A stretch of DNA of 7,605 bases. Source: Puniceicoccales bacterium (GTDB taxonomy: Bacteria > Verrucomicrobiota > Verrucomicrobiia > Opitutales > UBA953). The stretch is from NCBI GenBank assembly GCA_031289285.1, contig JAITPT010000250.1:1-7605 (forward strand), written 5' to 3'. The position numbers and the translations under genes were made by a program. How positions within the stretch are numbered: position 1 is the stretch's first letter; each line of letters opens with the position of its first letter. This document shows positions 1-6,302 of this stretch, piece after piece. The notes below the pieces were generated by a model. It did no database searches. It saw only the letters and a program-made list of their open reading frames with translations, and was not told where the DNA came from.

Positions 1-28
1 AATCTTTAGTCTGGTTAATTATTTGAGA

Positions 29-37
29 GGGGGGGGG
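29..37. repeat. G9 homopolymer run
   Basis: Nine consecutive G residues lie in an otherwise AT-rich stretch about 95 bases before the first gene's probable ATG. Seen directly. Such runs are prone to slippage during replication and sequencing, so the exact length is uncertain. No promoter with convincing -35 and -10 boxes could be placed around it. Confidence 0.9.
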
Positions 38-97
38 CAAAAATCCTCGTTTGTGTTTTTGCGTGGAGGGATTAAGAGACTTCGACAAGAAGATAAC

Positions 98-115
98 ATA
101 CCACACATACCACAC
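98..115 (+). repeat. Two tandem copies of a 9-bp repeat (ATACCACAC)
   Basis: Two perfect copies of ATACCACAC stand head to tail just upstream of the ATG at 132, followed by a degenerate part of a third (AGACATC). If translation began further upstream at the TTG at 51, the repeat would encode TYHTYH. The period equals that of the larger array at 3998-4078 and of the repeat inside gspG at 7492-7518, although the unit sequence differs. Confidence 0.8.
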
Positions 116-131
116 AGACATCTTTCTTTTT

Positions 132-1685
132 ATGAGCGATACAAACTGTAACATCCATTCGGACAAAACGCCCGAAACACCCAAACACACTCCGCAAAAG
201 CCCGAAAGCTGCGGTTGTAATCCGGCGGCGACTGTGACATCCACGCCGCCCGCTACAAAACCACCCGCCGACTCCCCGTCCGCCGTTACCGCGCCCGCCA
301 CACCCGACGCGCCCACTGGCACTTCGGCTGGGGCGGCGGCTTCGGCTGTTGTTGTCGCGGCGGCGGCTGGTGCGGCGACGGCAGATAAGGGCGACTTTCC
401 CCACTTCATGCTCAAAGAGATTTACGAGCAACCAGAGGCACTGGCCAACACACTGCGAGGACGACTCGACTTCGAGCGCGGGACATCACTGTTGCCCGAA
501 GCTCCCCAGCCTCCGGCAGCCCAGTCTCCCGAAGCTCCCCAGTCTCCGACAAGTGCCCAGTCTCCGGCAGTTCCCCAGCCTCCAGCAGCACAGCCTCCGG
601 TTGCAGCCCAGTCCCCAGCTGCTCCCCAGTCCCCAGCGAGTGCCGAGCCGACGGATTTTTGGCAAACTGCTGTGACCAGCGATTTGGCGAAGGTGCGGCG
701 TGTTATTTTTCTCGGACATGGCACTTCGATGCACGCAGGGATGGTCGCCCGCTACGCCTTTGAGGAACTGGCGGGCATTCCGGCGCAAGTCGAGCAATCC
801 GCCGATTTTCGTTACCGCAACCCGATTGTCGGCCCGGGCGACTTTGTTATCGCCGTTTCGCAATCGGGCGAGACGACAGACACGCTGGGGGCAGTCCGCG
901 AGGCACGGGAAAAAGGCGCTGAGACACTGGGCGTTTGCAATGTCGCTGGTTCCTCGCTGGAGCGCGGCACGAACGCCTTTGTTGCACTCCACGCTGGCCC
1001 CGAAATCTCCATCGCCTCGACGAAGGCGTTCACGACGCAAGTCTGCGTTTTGCTGATGCTGGCACTGCGCTTCGGGCGTGCGCGACGTCTCTCGGTGGAG
1101 GCGGGCGCGGCTTTTGCACGGGAACTTGCCGCCACGCCAGAGCAAGTCGCCAAGGTTGTCGCGCAAGACGCCGCTATCGCCGAAATCGCGAAACACTATG
1201 CGCATTGCGAACACGCCTACTTCGCGGGTCGCGGCCCGCTGTGGGCGGTCGCCCTCGAAGGTGCTCTCAAACTCAAAGAGACCTCTTACCTCCACGCCGA
1301 GGGCTACCACGCTGCCGAGGTGCGGCACGGCCCCGTCTCGCTGTTGCCCGGGCTTGGCGCGAAAAACACGCCGCCCCCGTGCGGCCCCGCCGAGATGCCC
1401 GTCATCGCTCTCGCCTGCGACATCCCCGGAAAAACACTGACGCTGCGCGACGTTGCGGAGTTCCGCGCCCGTGGTGCCCGCGTCTTCGGCATTGTCACCG
1501 AGGGCGACACGGAGGCCGCCCGTGCGATGGACGACTTTATCGCCATCCCTGCTGCGCACCCGCTCACGGCGGCGATTTCCGCGACGGTCGCCTTGCAGCT
1601 GTTTGCTTACCACATCTCGCGGCTGCGCGGCTGCGATGTTGATAAACCCCGCAACCTCACGAAGGCCGTCCTTGTGGCGGCCTGA
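132..1685 (+). CDS. glmS: GlmS-like SIS-domain sugar-phosphate isomerase lacking the glutaminase domain
   Basis: The protein (517 aa) matches the C-terminal isomerase half of glucosamine-6-phosphate synthase, the cytoplasmic enzyme that makes glucosamine 6-phosphate from fructose 6-phosphate for peptidoglycan and LPS. GlmS similarity begins at residue 85 (DKGDFPHFMLKEIYEQP), which is the interdomain linker. SIS1 follows with GTS (197-199) and SQSGETTDT (243-251), then ASTKAFTTQ, then SIS2 with LEGALKLKE. Lys380, Glu383, His399 and Lys511 correspond to E. coli Lys485, Glu488, His504 and Lys603, so the isomerase site looks intact. The C-terminus DVDKPRNLTKAV is typical. The N-terminal Cys1 glutaminase domain (about 240 aa, CGIVGY start) is absent from every frame here; an 84-residue Pro/Ala/Thr-rich tail replaces it. 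A Pro-rich repeat occupies residues 122-173, and about 12 extra residues (409-421) sit after HGPVSLL. The start is the first ATG; in-frame TTG at 51 is less likely. No Shine-Dalgarno is seen. It could be an ammonia-using synthase or a deaminase like NagB-II. Confidence 0.9.
   Translation: MSDTNCNIHSDKTPETPKHTPQKPESCGCNPAATVTSTPPATKPPADSPSAVTAPATPDAPTGTSAGAAASAVVVAAAAGAATADKGDFPHFMLKEIYEQPEALANTLRGRLDFERGTSLLPEAPQPPAAQSPEAPQSPTSAQSPAVPQPPAAQPPVAAQSPAAPQSPASAEPTDFWQTAVTSDLAKVRRVIFLGHGTSMHAGMVARYAFEELAGIPAQVEQSADFRYRNPIVGPGDFVIAVSQSGETTDTLGAVREAREKGAETLGVCNVAGSSLERGTNAFVALHAGPEISIASTKAFTTQVCVLLMLALRFGRARRLSVEAGAAFARELAATPEQVAKVVAQDAAIAEIAKHYAHCEHAYFAGRGPLWAVALEGALKLKETSYLHAEGYHAAEVRHGPVSLLPGLGAKNTPPPCGPAEMPVIALACDIPGKTLTLRDVAEFRARGARVFGIVTEGDTEAARAMDDFIAIPAAHPLTAAISATVALQLFAYHISRLRGCDVDKPRNLTKAVLVAA
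495..650 (+). repeat. In-frame Pro/Gln/Ser/Ala repeat tract within the GlmS-like gene
   Basis: Degenerate tandem repeats with units of 15-18 bases encode variants of QSPxAP (for example QSPEAP, QSPTSA, QSPAVP, QSPAAP) over residues 122-173. The tract lies between the KEIYEQP linker helix and the first SIS domain, where E. coli GlmS has only a short ordered connection. It is probably disordered and probably expanded by slippage. It remains in frame, which argues that the gene is under selection. Confidence 0.85.
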
Positions 1686-1725
1686 GGCGGCGACAGGTGA
1701 CGGCAGACTGCGGCGGAGGAACCGC

Positions 1726-1754
1726 TTGACTCTTCGCGGGCGGAAACGCATTAC
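1726..1754 (+). promoter_or_regulatory. Possible sigma-70-like promoter before the OPT transporter gene
   Basis: TTGACT (1726-1731) matches five of six bases of the -35 consensus. It is followed after 17 bases by CATTAC (1749-1754), a weak -10 with three of six matches. Transcription would start about 5 bases before the ATG at 1766, giving a nearly leaderless message, which fits the missing Shine-Dalgarno. This is inferred from consensus only; read-through from the preceding gene 80 bases upstream is equally possible. Confidence 0.3.
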
Positions 1755-1765
1755 CCTCGCCCCGC

Positions 1766-3949
1766 ATGTCCGACGCCAACAACGAACTTCCCGCGCCTAC
1801 ACCCGCCCCCTCTGGCGGGCAAACCGACTCCCCGTCGCCCACATCTTCCACCCCGCCGTCCCCGCCGTCCGCCGCGCCATTCGCGTCGCCCACGCCGTCG
1901 TCCACGTCGTCCATCCCGCCGCCGCCGCCCGATTCCGCGCCGGTGGAGGTGCGCGACGCCTACTGGCTGGAGCACGTTTATTGCGCGGAAAAAATGCCGC
2001 AACTCACACTACGTGCTGCCGTCTTCGGCGGGTTCATCGGCATTCTCGCCTGCGCGTCTGCGCTCTACACGACACTCAAAATCGGCTGGGGATTTTGCGT
2101 CAACATCACCGCCTGCATCATCGCCTTCGCGGTTTTTAACTCGTTGCGCAACCTCTCTCGCGGGCGCATCCGCGAGATGGGCATCCTCGAAAACGGCGCG
2201 ATGTCGTCTATCGCCAACGTCACCGGCCTGACCCCCTCGCACACGGCGGTCGGCGTTTTCGGTGGCCTCATGCTGCTCGACGCCACGCAGGGGAGCGTCG
2301 TCCACGGGCAAATGCCGTGGTATTACATGATGCTCACGATGCTGTTTTCGGCGGCACTTGGCACACTCATTGCCATCCCGCTGAAACGCGCCGTCATCAA
2401 CAAAGAGCAGCTAAAGTTTCCCAGTTCCATCGCGCTCGCGGAGACGATGCGCACGCTCTACGCCAACGGTGTGGAGGCACTTGCCAAGGCGCGTTGCCTC
2501 TTTTTCGGCATCGCAGTTGGCGCAATTCTCGGCGTCTGGAAGGCGCTCCCCGACCTCGGCGGCGTCGTGAAAAACGTCTTCAACGCGGAGTGGTTAGACA
2601 CGTTTGCCACGCAGGTTGCGTTGCCGCAGCTGGTCGAGTTTCGCGGCCCGCTCAACCCGCTCAATTGGTGGCGGCTGCCCGGTCGCCCCGTCGAATACGG
2701 CTTCGACATCAGCCTGTTGCTCGTCGGCGCGGGCATGATTATCGGGCTGCGCGTCTCGCTCTCGATGCTCGGCACGGCACTGCTGCTCAACTGCGTGGTG
2801 TTGCCTGTGCTCGTCATGCACGACCACGCGAACGGCGTTTTCCACCTCCCGTTGAGCGACGCGCAAACGCTCGCCCTTGCGGCCTCTCACTACACGCCCG
2901 ACCTCGAAGCTGCCGTCGTCGGTGGGGAGCCAATCTACAAAGTTTTCAAGTGGTCGCTCTGGTGCGGCACGGCGGTGCTCGTCATGTCGGGTATCACCTC
3001 GCTTGCGCTTCAATGGCCGATGCTTCTGCGGGCTGTGCGCGGTGTGTTCACCAAGAAAGACTCTGGCACCGCTGCCGACCCGCTTGCTGCCCTCGAAGTG
3101 CCGCTGAGCTGGTGCGTGTGGGGCACGGCGGGCTGCGCTGTCTGCCTTGTGCTCACGCTTTGGGCGGCGTTCGACATCGCGCCTTACCTCGGCCTCGTCG
3201 CCGTCGCGCTCTCGTTTTTGACGGGTCTCATCTGCACACGCTCCAGCGGCGAGGCGGACGTGAACCCCGTCGGCGCGATGGGCAAAGTCTCGCAGCTGCT
3301 CTACTCGGTTTTGCCCGGTGCGCGGGGCAACGCGAACATCAACCTCATCACTGCGGGCGTCACTGCGACATCGGGCGCGTCTGCTGCCGACCTCGTCGCC
3401 GACATGAAACTTGGGCGTCTTCTGGGCATGAATCCGCGCAAACAATTTTGGTCGCAAATCATCGGCGTCTGCGTTGGCACCGTTGTTGCCGTGCCTGTCT
3501 GGATGTTGCTCGTGCCCGATGCCAAGGCGCTGGACACCTACAATCCGCCGACGGCGATTATGTGGAAAACGGTGGCGGAGTTTTTGACGAACGCCAATTC
3601 CGCGCTGCCCGACAGCGTGAAAATCGCAATGGTCGTCGGTGCGTTGGTGGGTATCGCGCTGCCGGTTTTGGAAAAGCTGTTTCCGGCGCGTCGCCTCTGG
3701 GTGCCCTCGTCAATGGGTGTCGGGTTGGCGATGGTTTTGCCGCAAAACATTCCCAACGCGCTCGCCTTCTCGTTGGGCGCGGTGCTCATGTGGTTTTGGC
3801 AAAAGAAAGCGCCTGTGCATAACGACAAATACGGTGTCCCGTTGGCGTCGGGTTTTGTGGCGGGTGAGTCGTTGGCGGCAGCGTTTATCGCGATTGCGAT
3901 GACCCTCATGCTCCAGTGGCCGAACATCGAGAAATGGCTGACAGAGTAG
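1766..3949 (+). CDS. OPT-family oligopeptide transporter
   Basis: A 727-residue multi-pass inner-membrane protein of the OPT (oligopeptide transporter / YSL) family, secondary carriers that import small peptides or metal-chelate complexes by cation symport. Family marks seen: TLRAAVFGGFIGIL with LKIGW (104-108) in the first membrane segments, ILENGAMSSIANVTG (from 140; family pattern ExNxxQTxASA), KFPSS (217-221), NPVGAMGKVSQLL (from 500), DMKLGRLLGMNPRKQF (from 546; family DLKTGxLLGxxPRxQF) and a C-terminal PLASGFVAGESL. Many hydrophobic stretches run from about residue 75 to 720. The first 55 or so residues are a Pro/Ser/Thr-rich, probably cytoplasmic disordered tail that the family does not need. 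The substrate cannot be read from sequence. It follows the GlmS-like gene by 80 bases on the same strand; joint transcription is possible. The ATG at 1766 has no Shine-Dalgarno but is the first ATG before the family homology. Confidence 0.92.
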   Translation: MSDANNELPAPTPAPSGGQTDSPSPTSSTPPSPPSAAPFASPTPSSTSSIPPPPPDSAPVEVRDAYWLEHVYCAEKMPQLTLRAAVFGGFIGILACASALYTTLKIGWGFCVNITACIIAFAVFNSLRNLSRGRIREMGILENGAMSSIANVTGLTPSHTAVGVFGGLMLLDATQGSVVHGQMPWYYMMLTMLFSAALGTLIAIPLKRAVINKEQLKFPSSIALAETMRTLYANGVEALAKARCLFFGIAVGAILGVWKALPDLGGVVKNVFNAEWLDTFATQVALPQLVEFRGPLNPLNWWRLPGRPVEYGFDISLLLVGAGMIIGLRVSLSMLGTALLLNCVVLPVLVMHDHANGVFHLPLSDAQTLALAASHYTPDLEAAVVGGEPIYKVFKWSLWCGTAVLVMSGITSLALQWPMLLRAVRGVFTKKDSGTAADPLAALEVPLSWCVWGTAGCAVCLVLTLWAAFDIAPYLGLVAVALSFLTGLICTRSSGEADVNPVGAMGKVSQLLYSVLPGARGNANINLITAGVTATSGASAADLVADMKLGRLLGMNPRKQFWSQIIGVCVGTVVAVPVWMLLVPDAKALDTYNPPTAIMWKTVAEFLTNANSALPDSVKIAMVVGALVGIALPVLEKLFPARRLWVPSSMGVGLAMVLPQNIPNALAFSLGAVLMWFWQKKAPVHNDKYGVPLASGFVAGESLAAAFIAIAMTLMLQWPNIEKWLTE

Positions 3950-3997
3950 GCAGCAGGCAGAGCAGGGCAGGGCTTGCAGCGGAGCTACCGCAACGGG

Positions 3998-4053
3998 ATA
4001 GGTCTTATAGGACCTATAGGACCTATAAGACCTATAGGACCTATACGTCCTAT
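3998..4053. terminator. Possible bidirectional hairpin region between convergent genes
   Basis: Within the array, ATAGGTC (3998-4004) pairs perfectly with GACCTAT (4011-4017) across a 6-base loop, and ATAGGAC (4034-4040) pairs with GTCCTAT (4047-4053) across another 6-base loop. Both stems would form in RNA from either strand, 49 bases after the transporter stop and 64 or more bases after the gspK stop. No T-run follows, so classical intrinsic termination is not shown. Termination or mRNA 3'-end protection is inferred from position. Confidence 0.3.
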
Positions 4054-4078
4054 AAGACCTATAAGTCCTATACGACCT
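3998..4078. repeat. Nine-copy 9-bp tandem repeat array (consensus ATARGACCT)
   Basis: Nine head-to-tail units of exactly 9 bases: ATAGGTCTT, ATAGGACCT (twice), ATAAGACCT, ATAGGACCT, ATACGTCCT, ATAAGACCT, ATAAGTCCT, ATACGACCT. ATA is invariant and most changes fall at unit positions 4 to 6. The core AGGWCCT is its own reverse complement except for the central base, so A/T swaps there create inverted repeats. The array is far richer in A+T than its surroundings and lies between the ends of two convergent genes. Two forward frames are open through it only because the period is a multiple of three; I do not call a gene. Confidence 0.95.
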
Positions 4079-4117
4079 ATTCTCCGAGACTCCCCCCTCT
4101 CCCGCGCCGCTCGCCCC

Positions 4118-5137
4118 TCACTCCTGCAAGAAGGCGTTCACGCGCTGCTGGAGGATAGTGTAGGGGAAACTCACGGTGGTGGCGGCGGCACCCGAGACAT
4201 CTAACAAAGTGTCGAGGACAAAGGTGGTGTTGCCACGACTGGCACGCGTGATGACGCGCAGACGCACACAGTTAAACGAAACAGACTCCGCCATCGCGAC
4301 CGGAAAACCCGAACGCCCAAGGTCGGCAGCGTTGCGAAAAACCAGCGAGTTCCCCGACGCACTCACCGCGCCCGTCCCGCTGTCGCGAGCCGTGATAACC
4401 GAATCGGGGTCCACGTTGTGCCGCTCGGCGAGCACCTCGAGGACGGCGCGTGGCGCGGTGTTGATGTTGGGGCGAGCCGAGGCACCGACGAGCGTGACAC
4501 TCGACGTGAGCAGCCGCCAGAGGTCGTTGCCGACGCCATCCTCGAAAAACACTTCGTCGAAACCCTGCACGAGACGAAGCTCGTCGAGACTCTGCACCGG
4601 ACGGTTCGGCGGGGCGATTTCCTCGGTGTAACTCTCGCGCTCGGCACCGTTGGCGCGGGCCGCCTCGCCCTCGTCTGTCCAGTCCGCAAGACAATCGGCA
4701 AGCGATTGCGCCTGCGACTCGCCGACGCCGATGTCCTCAAAATAGCGGCGCAGCAGAAACGTGTCCGCCAGCAGCGCGGGGAGGCTGTAGTAGCCTGTCT
4801 CGTCGCGGAGCGTGACGGAGACCTTGACGCCGCCGATGGCGCTGTGGCCGGCCATCGCGAGCGGGTCGCCCCAGCCTTGCGCGGGGCCGTAGAGTGCGCC
4901 GTCTATGCGCGAGAAACTTGCGAGCACGCCGAGTGTAGATTCGAGGGCGGAGAAGGCTTCGCGGCGCAGCTCGTCGTGTTGGCCGCGCTCGTTTTCCCAG
5001 ACGAGGCGCATGGAGGCGGCGGCGACGATTTCCGCGACGATGAAGGCGAGGAACGCGAGGAAAACCAGCGCGAGGATGAGCGCGGCGGCAGTGCGGCGGC
5101 GGCTGCGGCGGCGGGCGGGTGCTTTGGGCGTGGTCAT
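4118..5137 (-). CDS. gspK: Type II secretion minor pseudopilin GspK
   Basis: GspK (339 aa) is the large minor pseudopilin that caps the tip of the type II secretion pseudopilus with GspI and GspJ. A basic leader (RRRSRRR, 9-15) precedes a hydrophobic helix at about 16-42. As usual for GspK there is no Glu at +5, and no clear prepilin cleavage site is visible. Family motifs in the globular part: RDETGYYSLPALL, then LADWTDEGEAA with D152-W153 and a following GAERESY, then RPVQSLDELRLVQGF, and PNINTAPRAVL (N224-P229). The family's calcium-binding DWxDxD reads DWTDEG here, so one acidic position is shifted or lost. It is last in the operon, 10 bases after gspJ. The start used is the ATG just before the basic leader; the frame stays open upstream through gspJ, but that extension is a shadow. 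No Shine-Dalgarno is seen. Confidence 0.9.
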   Translation of the reverse strand: MTTPKAPARRRSRRRTAAALILALVFLAFLAFIVAEIVAAASMRLVWENERGQHDELRREAFSALESTLGVLASFSRIDGALYGPAQGWGDPLAMAGHSAIGGVKVSVTLRDETGYYSLPALLADTFLLRRYFEDIGVGESQAQSLADCLADWTDEGEAARANGAERESYTEEIAPPNRPVQSLDELRLVQGFDEVFFEDGVGNDLWRLLTSSVTLVGASARPNINTAPRAVLEVLAERHNVDPDSVITARDSGTGAVSASGNSLVFRNAADLGRSGFPVAMAESVSFNCVRLRVITRASRGNTTFVLDTLLDVSGAAATTVSFPYTILQQRVNAFLQE

Positions 5138-5147
5138 GGGCGGCGGC

Positions 5148-5861
5148 TCAGTAGTTGAGGTTGAAGGGAAGGGTGTCGGTGAGCGTGAGGGTGAACTCGC
5201 GCGTCTGCCCGCGGTGGTTGAGGCGGATGCGCATGAAGACGGCGGCGTTGGGCGGCACCTGCTCGGGGTCGGCCTCTGTGAACTCGTTCCACACCTCGTT
5301 CGTGCTGTCGTAGGCGAGGAAGGTGATGGACTCGCACCAAGGCGAGAGCACGAGACGGCGTGCGGAGTCGGGCGTCTCGCGGCGGTCATCATCCGTCTGC
5401 CAATAGAGCACGAGGTCGCCATCGTTTTCGCGCAAAAGCCATGCGTGGACAAAGCCCAGCGGCATCGTGGTGCCTTCCAAAAACGGCGGTGCGCCCGTGA
5501 CGCGCAGGTAGGGCGCGTATTCGACGGAGGCGTCGGCGGGCGCGGCGGTGAAGACGGCGGAGGCCGAGCGGACGCGCCCCGTGGCGGAGTTGTTGCCAGA
5601 ACGGGAGCCGCTGACGGCGAGCGTGGCCTGTGTGCTCGCCGTCGTGCCTGTGCCTGCGGCGGCGTCGGCGGTCTCGGCGAGGCATTCTTCGAGGGCGCGG
5701 CGCAGGCCGTCCACATGGCGGTCGAAGAGCGGGTCTTCGGCTTGCGCGGCCCAGATGCGCAAGACGTTTTCCGTGACCATCGCCAGCGCGGTGAGCATCA
5801 GGCCGGTGATGGCGATGGCTATGAGGACCTCGGCGAGGGTGAAGGCGCGGCGGAGTTTCAT
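5148..5861 (-). CDS. gspJ: Type II secretion minor pseudopilin GspJ
   Basis: A 237-residue pseudopilin assigned to GspJ, part of the GspI-GspJ-GspK tip complex of the periplasmic pseudopilus. MKLRRA/FTLAEVLIAIAITGLMLTA gives a 6-residue basic leader, a prepilin peptidase site after Ala6, Glu at mature position +5 and a hydrophobic helix. Length, position between gspI and gspK, and the C-terminal beta-rich part (RRLVLSPWCESITFLAYD ... VWNEF ... AVFMRIRL) fit GspJ. The middle (about residues 65-105) is rich in Ala, Ser, Thr and Gly and looks like a flexible insertion. The gene starts 6 bases after gspI and ends 10 bases before gspK. The ATG is fixed by the short leader. Confidence 0.87.
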   Translation of the reverse strand: MKLRRAFTLAEVLIAIAITGLMLTALAMVTENVLRIWAAQAEDPLFDRHVDGLRRALEECLAETADAAAGTGTTASTQATLAVSGSRSGNNSATGRVRSASAVFTAAPADASVEYAPYLRVTGAPPFLEGTTMPLGFVHAWLLRENDGDLVLYWQTDDDRRETPDSARRLVLSPWCESITFLAYDSTNEVWNEFTEADPEQVPPNAAVFMRIRLNHRGQTREFTLTLTDTLPFNLNY

Positions 5862-5867
5862 CGGAGG

Positions 5868-6302
5868 TTAAAAGGTTGAGAACCTGCTTTGCGGGTATTC
5901 GTCGCGCAGGTTTTGGAGGAGTGAGTTGCGCGTCTCGGGGTCAGACCACGCGGGGCGAAAAACGCGCAGCGTGATGGCCTCTACGTCGTCGCCTTCCCAG
6001 TTAATCTCGACGGTGACGCGGTGCAGGTCGGGGATTTCGGTCGGCTCGATGCTGGCGCTCCAGCTTACGGTGGTGTTGTCGTCGAGGGTGACTGTGGCAC
6101 CGGCTTCCAGCTCGGAGGCGGAGGCAGTCGCCAAGACGCGCCGTAGCACGAAGCGGCGCACGCCGGAGGTGTCCGCGCCGTCGCGGGCGTCAATCAGTGC
6201 TTGCTGGATGATGCTTACGGTTTGCAGGAGCGTCGCCGACATCAGGCCAAATATGGCGACGGCGACGATGACCTCGACGAGTGTGAAGGCGCGTTTTTTC
6301 AT
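5868..6302 (-). CDS. gspI: Type II secretion minor pseudopilin GspI
   Basis: A 144-residue minor pseudopilin assigned to GspI. MKKRA/FTLVEVIVAVAIFGLMSATLL shows a 5-residue basic leader, cleavage after Ala5, Glu at +5 and the N-terminal membrane/assembly helix. The following helix with Q-Q-A-L and R-R-F-V-L-R-R, and a short beta domain (WSASIEPTEIPDLHRVTVEINWEG), fit GspI, which usually has about 120-130 residues. In the known complex GspI bridges GspJ and GspK and nucleates the pseudopilus. Its ATG overlaps the gspH stop codon (ATGA), so translational coupling is likely. A GGAGG lies 10 bases before the start. The family name rests on gene order plus length; a generic pseudopilin call would be certain. 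Confidence 0.87.
   Translation of the reverse strand: MKKRAFTLVEVIVAVAIFGLMSATLLQTVSIIQQALIDARDGADTSGVRRFVLRRVLATASASELEAGATVTLDDNTTVSWSASIEPTEIPDLHRVTVEINWEGDDVEAITLRVFRPAWSDPETRNSLLQNLRDEYPQSRFSTF

Noticed and set aside
98..115. Possible CRISPR or direct-repeat regulatory array
   Set aside because: Units are contiguous, 9 bases long and only two in number, with no spacers. The same argument excludes CRISPR for the arrays at 3998-4078 and 7492-7518.
51..131. TTG start at 51 for the GlmS-like gene
   Set aside because: It would add 27 residues, including the TYHTYH encoded by the 9-bp repeat. It has no ribosome binding site, and the region is AT-richer than the gene. The ATG at 132 is preferred, though neither start is proven.
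486..1751. 421-codon open frame on the minus strand opposite the GlmS-like gene
   Set aside because: It is the antisense shadow of a GC-rich gene: Arg/Gly-rich with no recognisable domain, while the plus strand carries clear GlmS motifs.
2317..3822. 501-codon plus-strand frame inside the transporter gene
   Set aside because: A frame-shifted shadow of the OPT gene, very rich in Arg, His and Ala, with no membrane segments; the main frame has full family motifs.
3916..4204. Small proteins with TYRTYK or IRPIGP repeats across the 9-bp array
   Set aside because: Two frames are open only because a 9-bp repeat contains no stop in them. They overlap the end of the transporter gene, have no ribosome binding site, and the repeat makes no unique protein.
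5138..5716. N-terminal extension of gspK through gspJ
   Set aside because: The frame is open for 193 codons upstream, but the residues are a Pro/Arg/Ser-rich shadow of gspJ. The ATG at 5137 gives the expected basic leader and hydrophobic helix.
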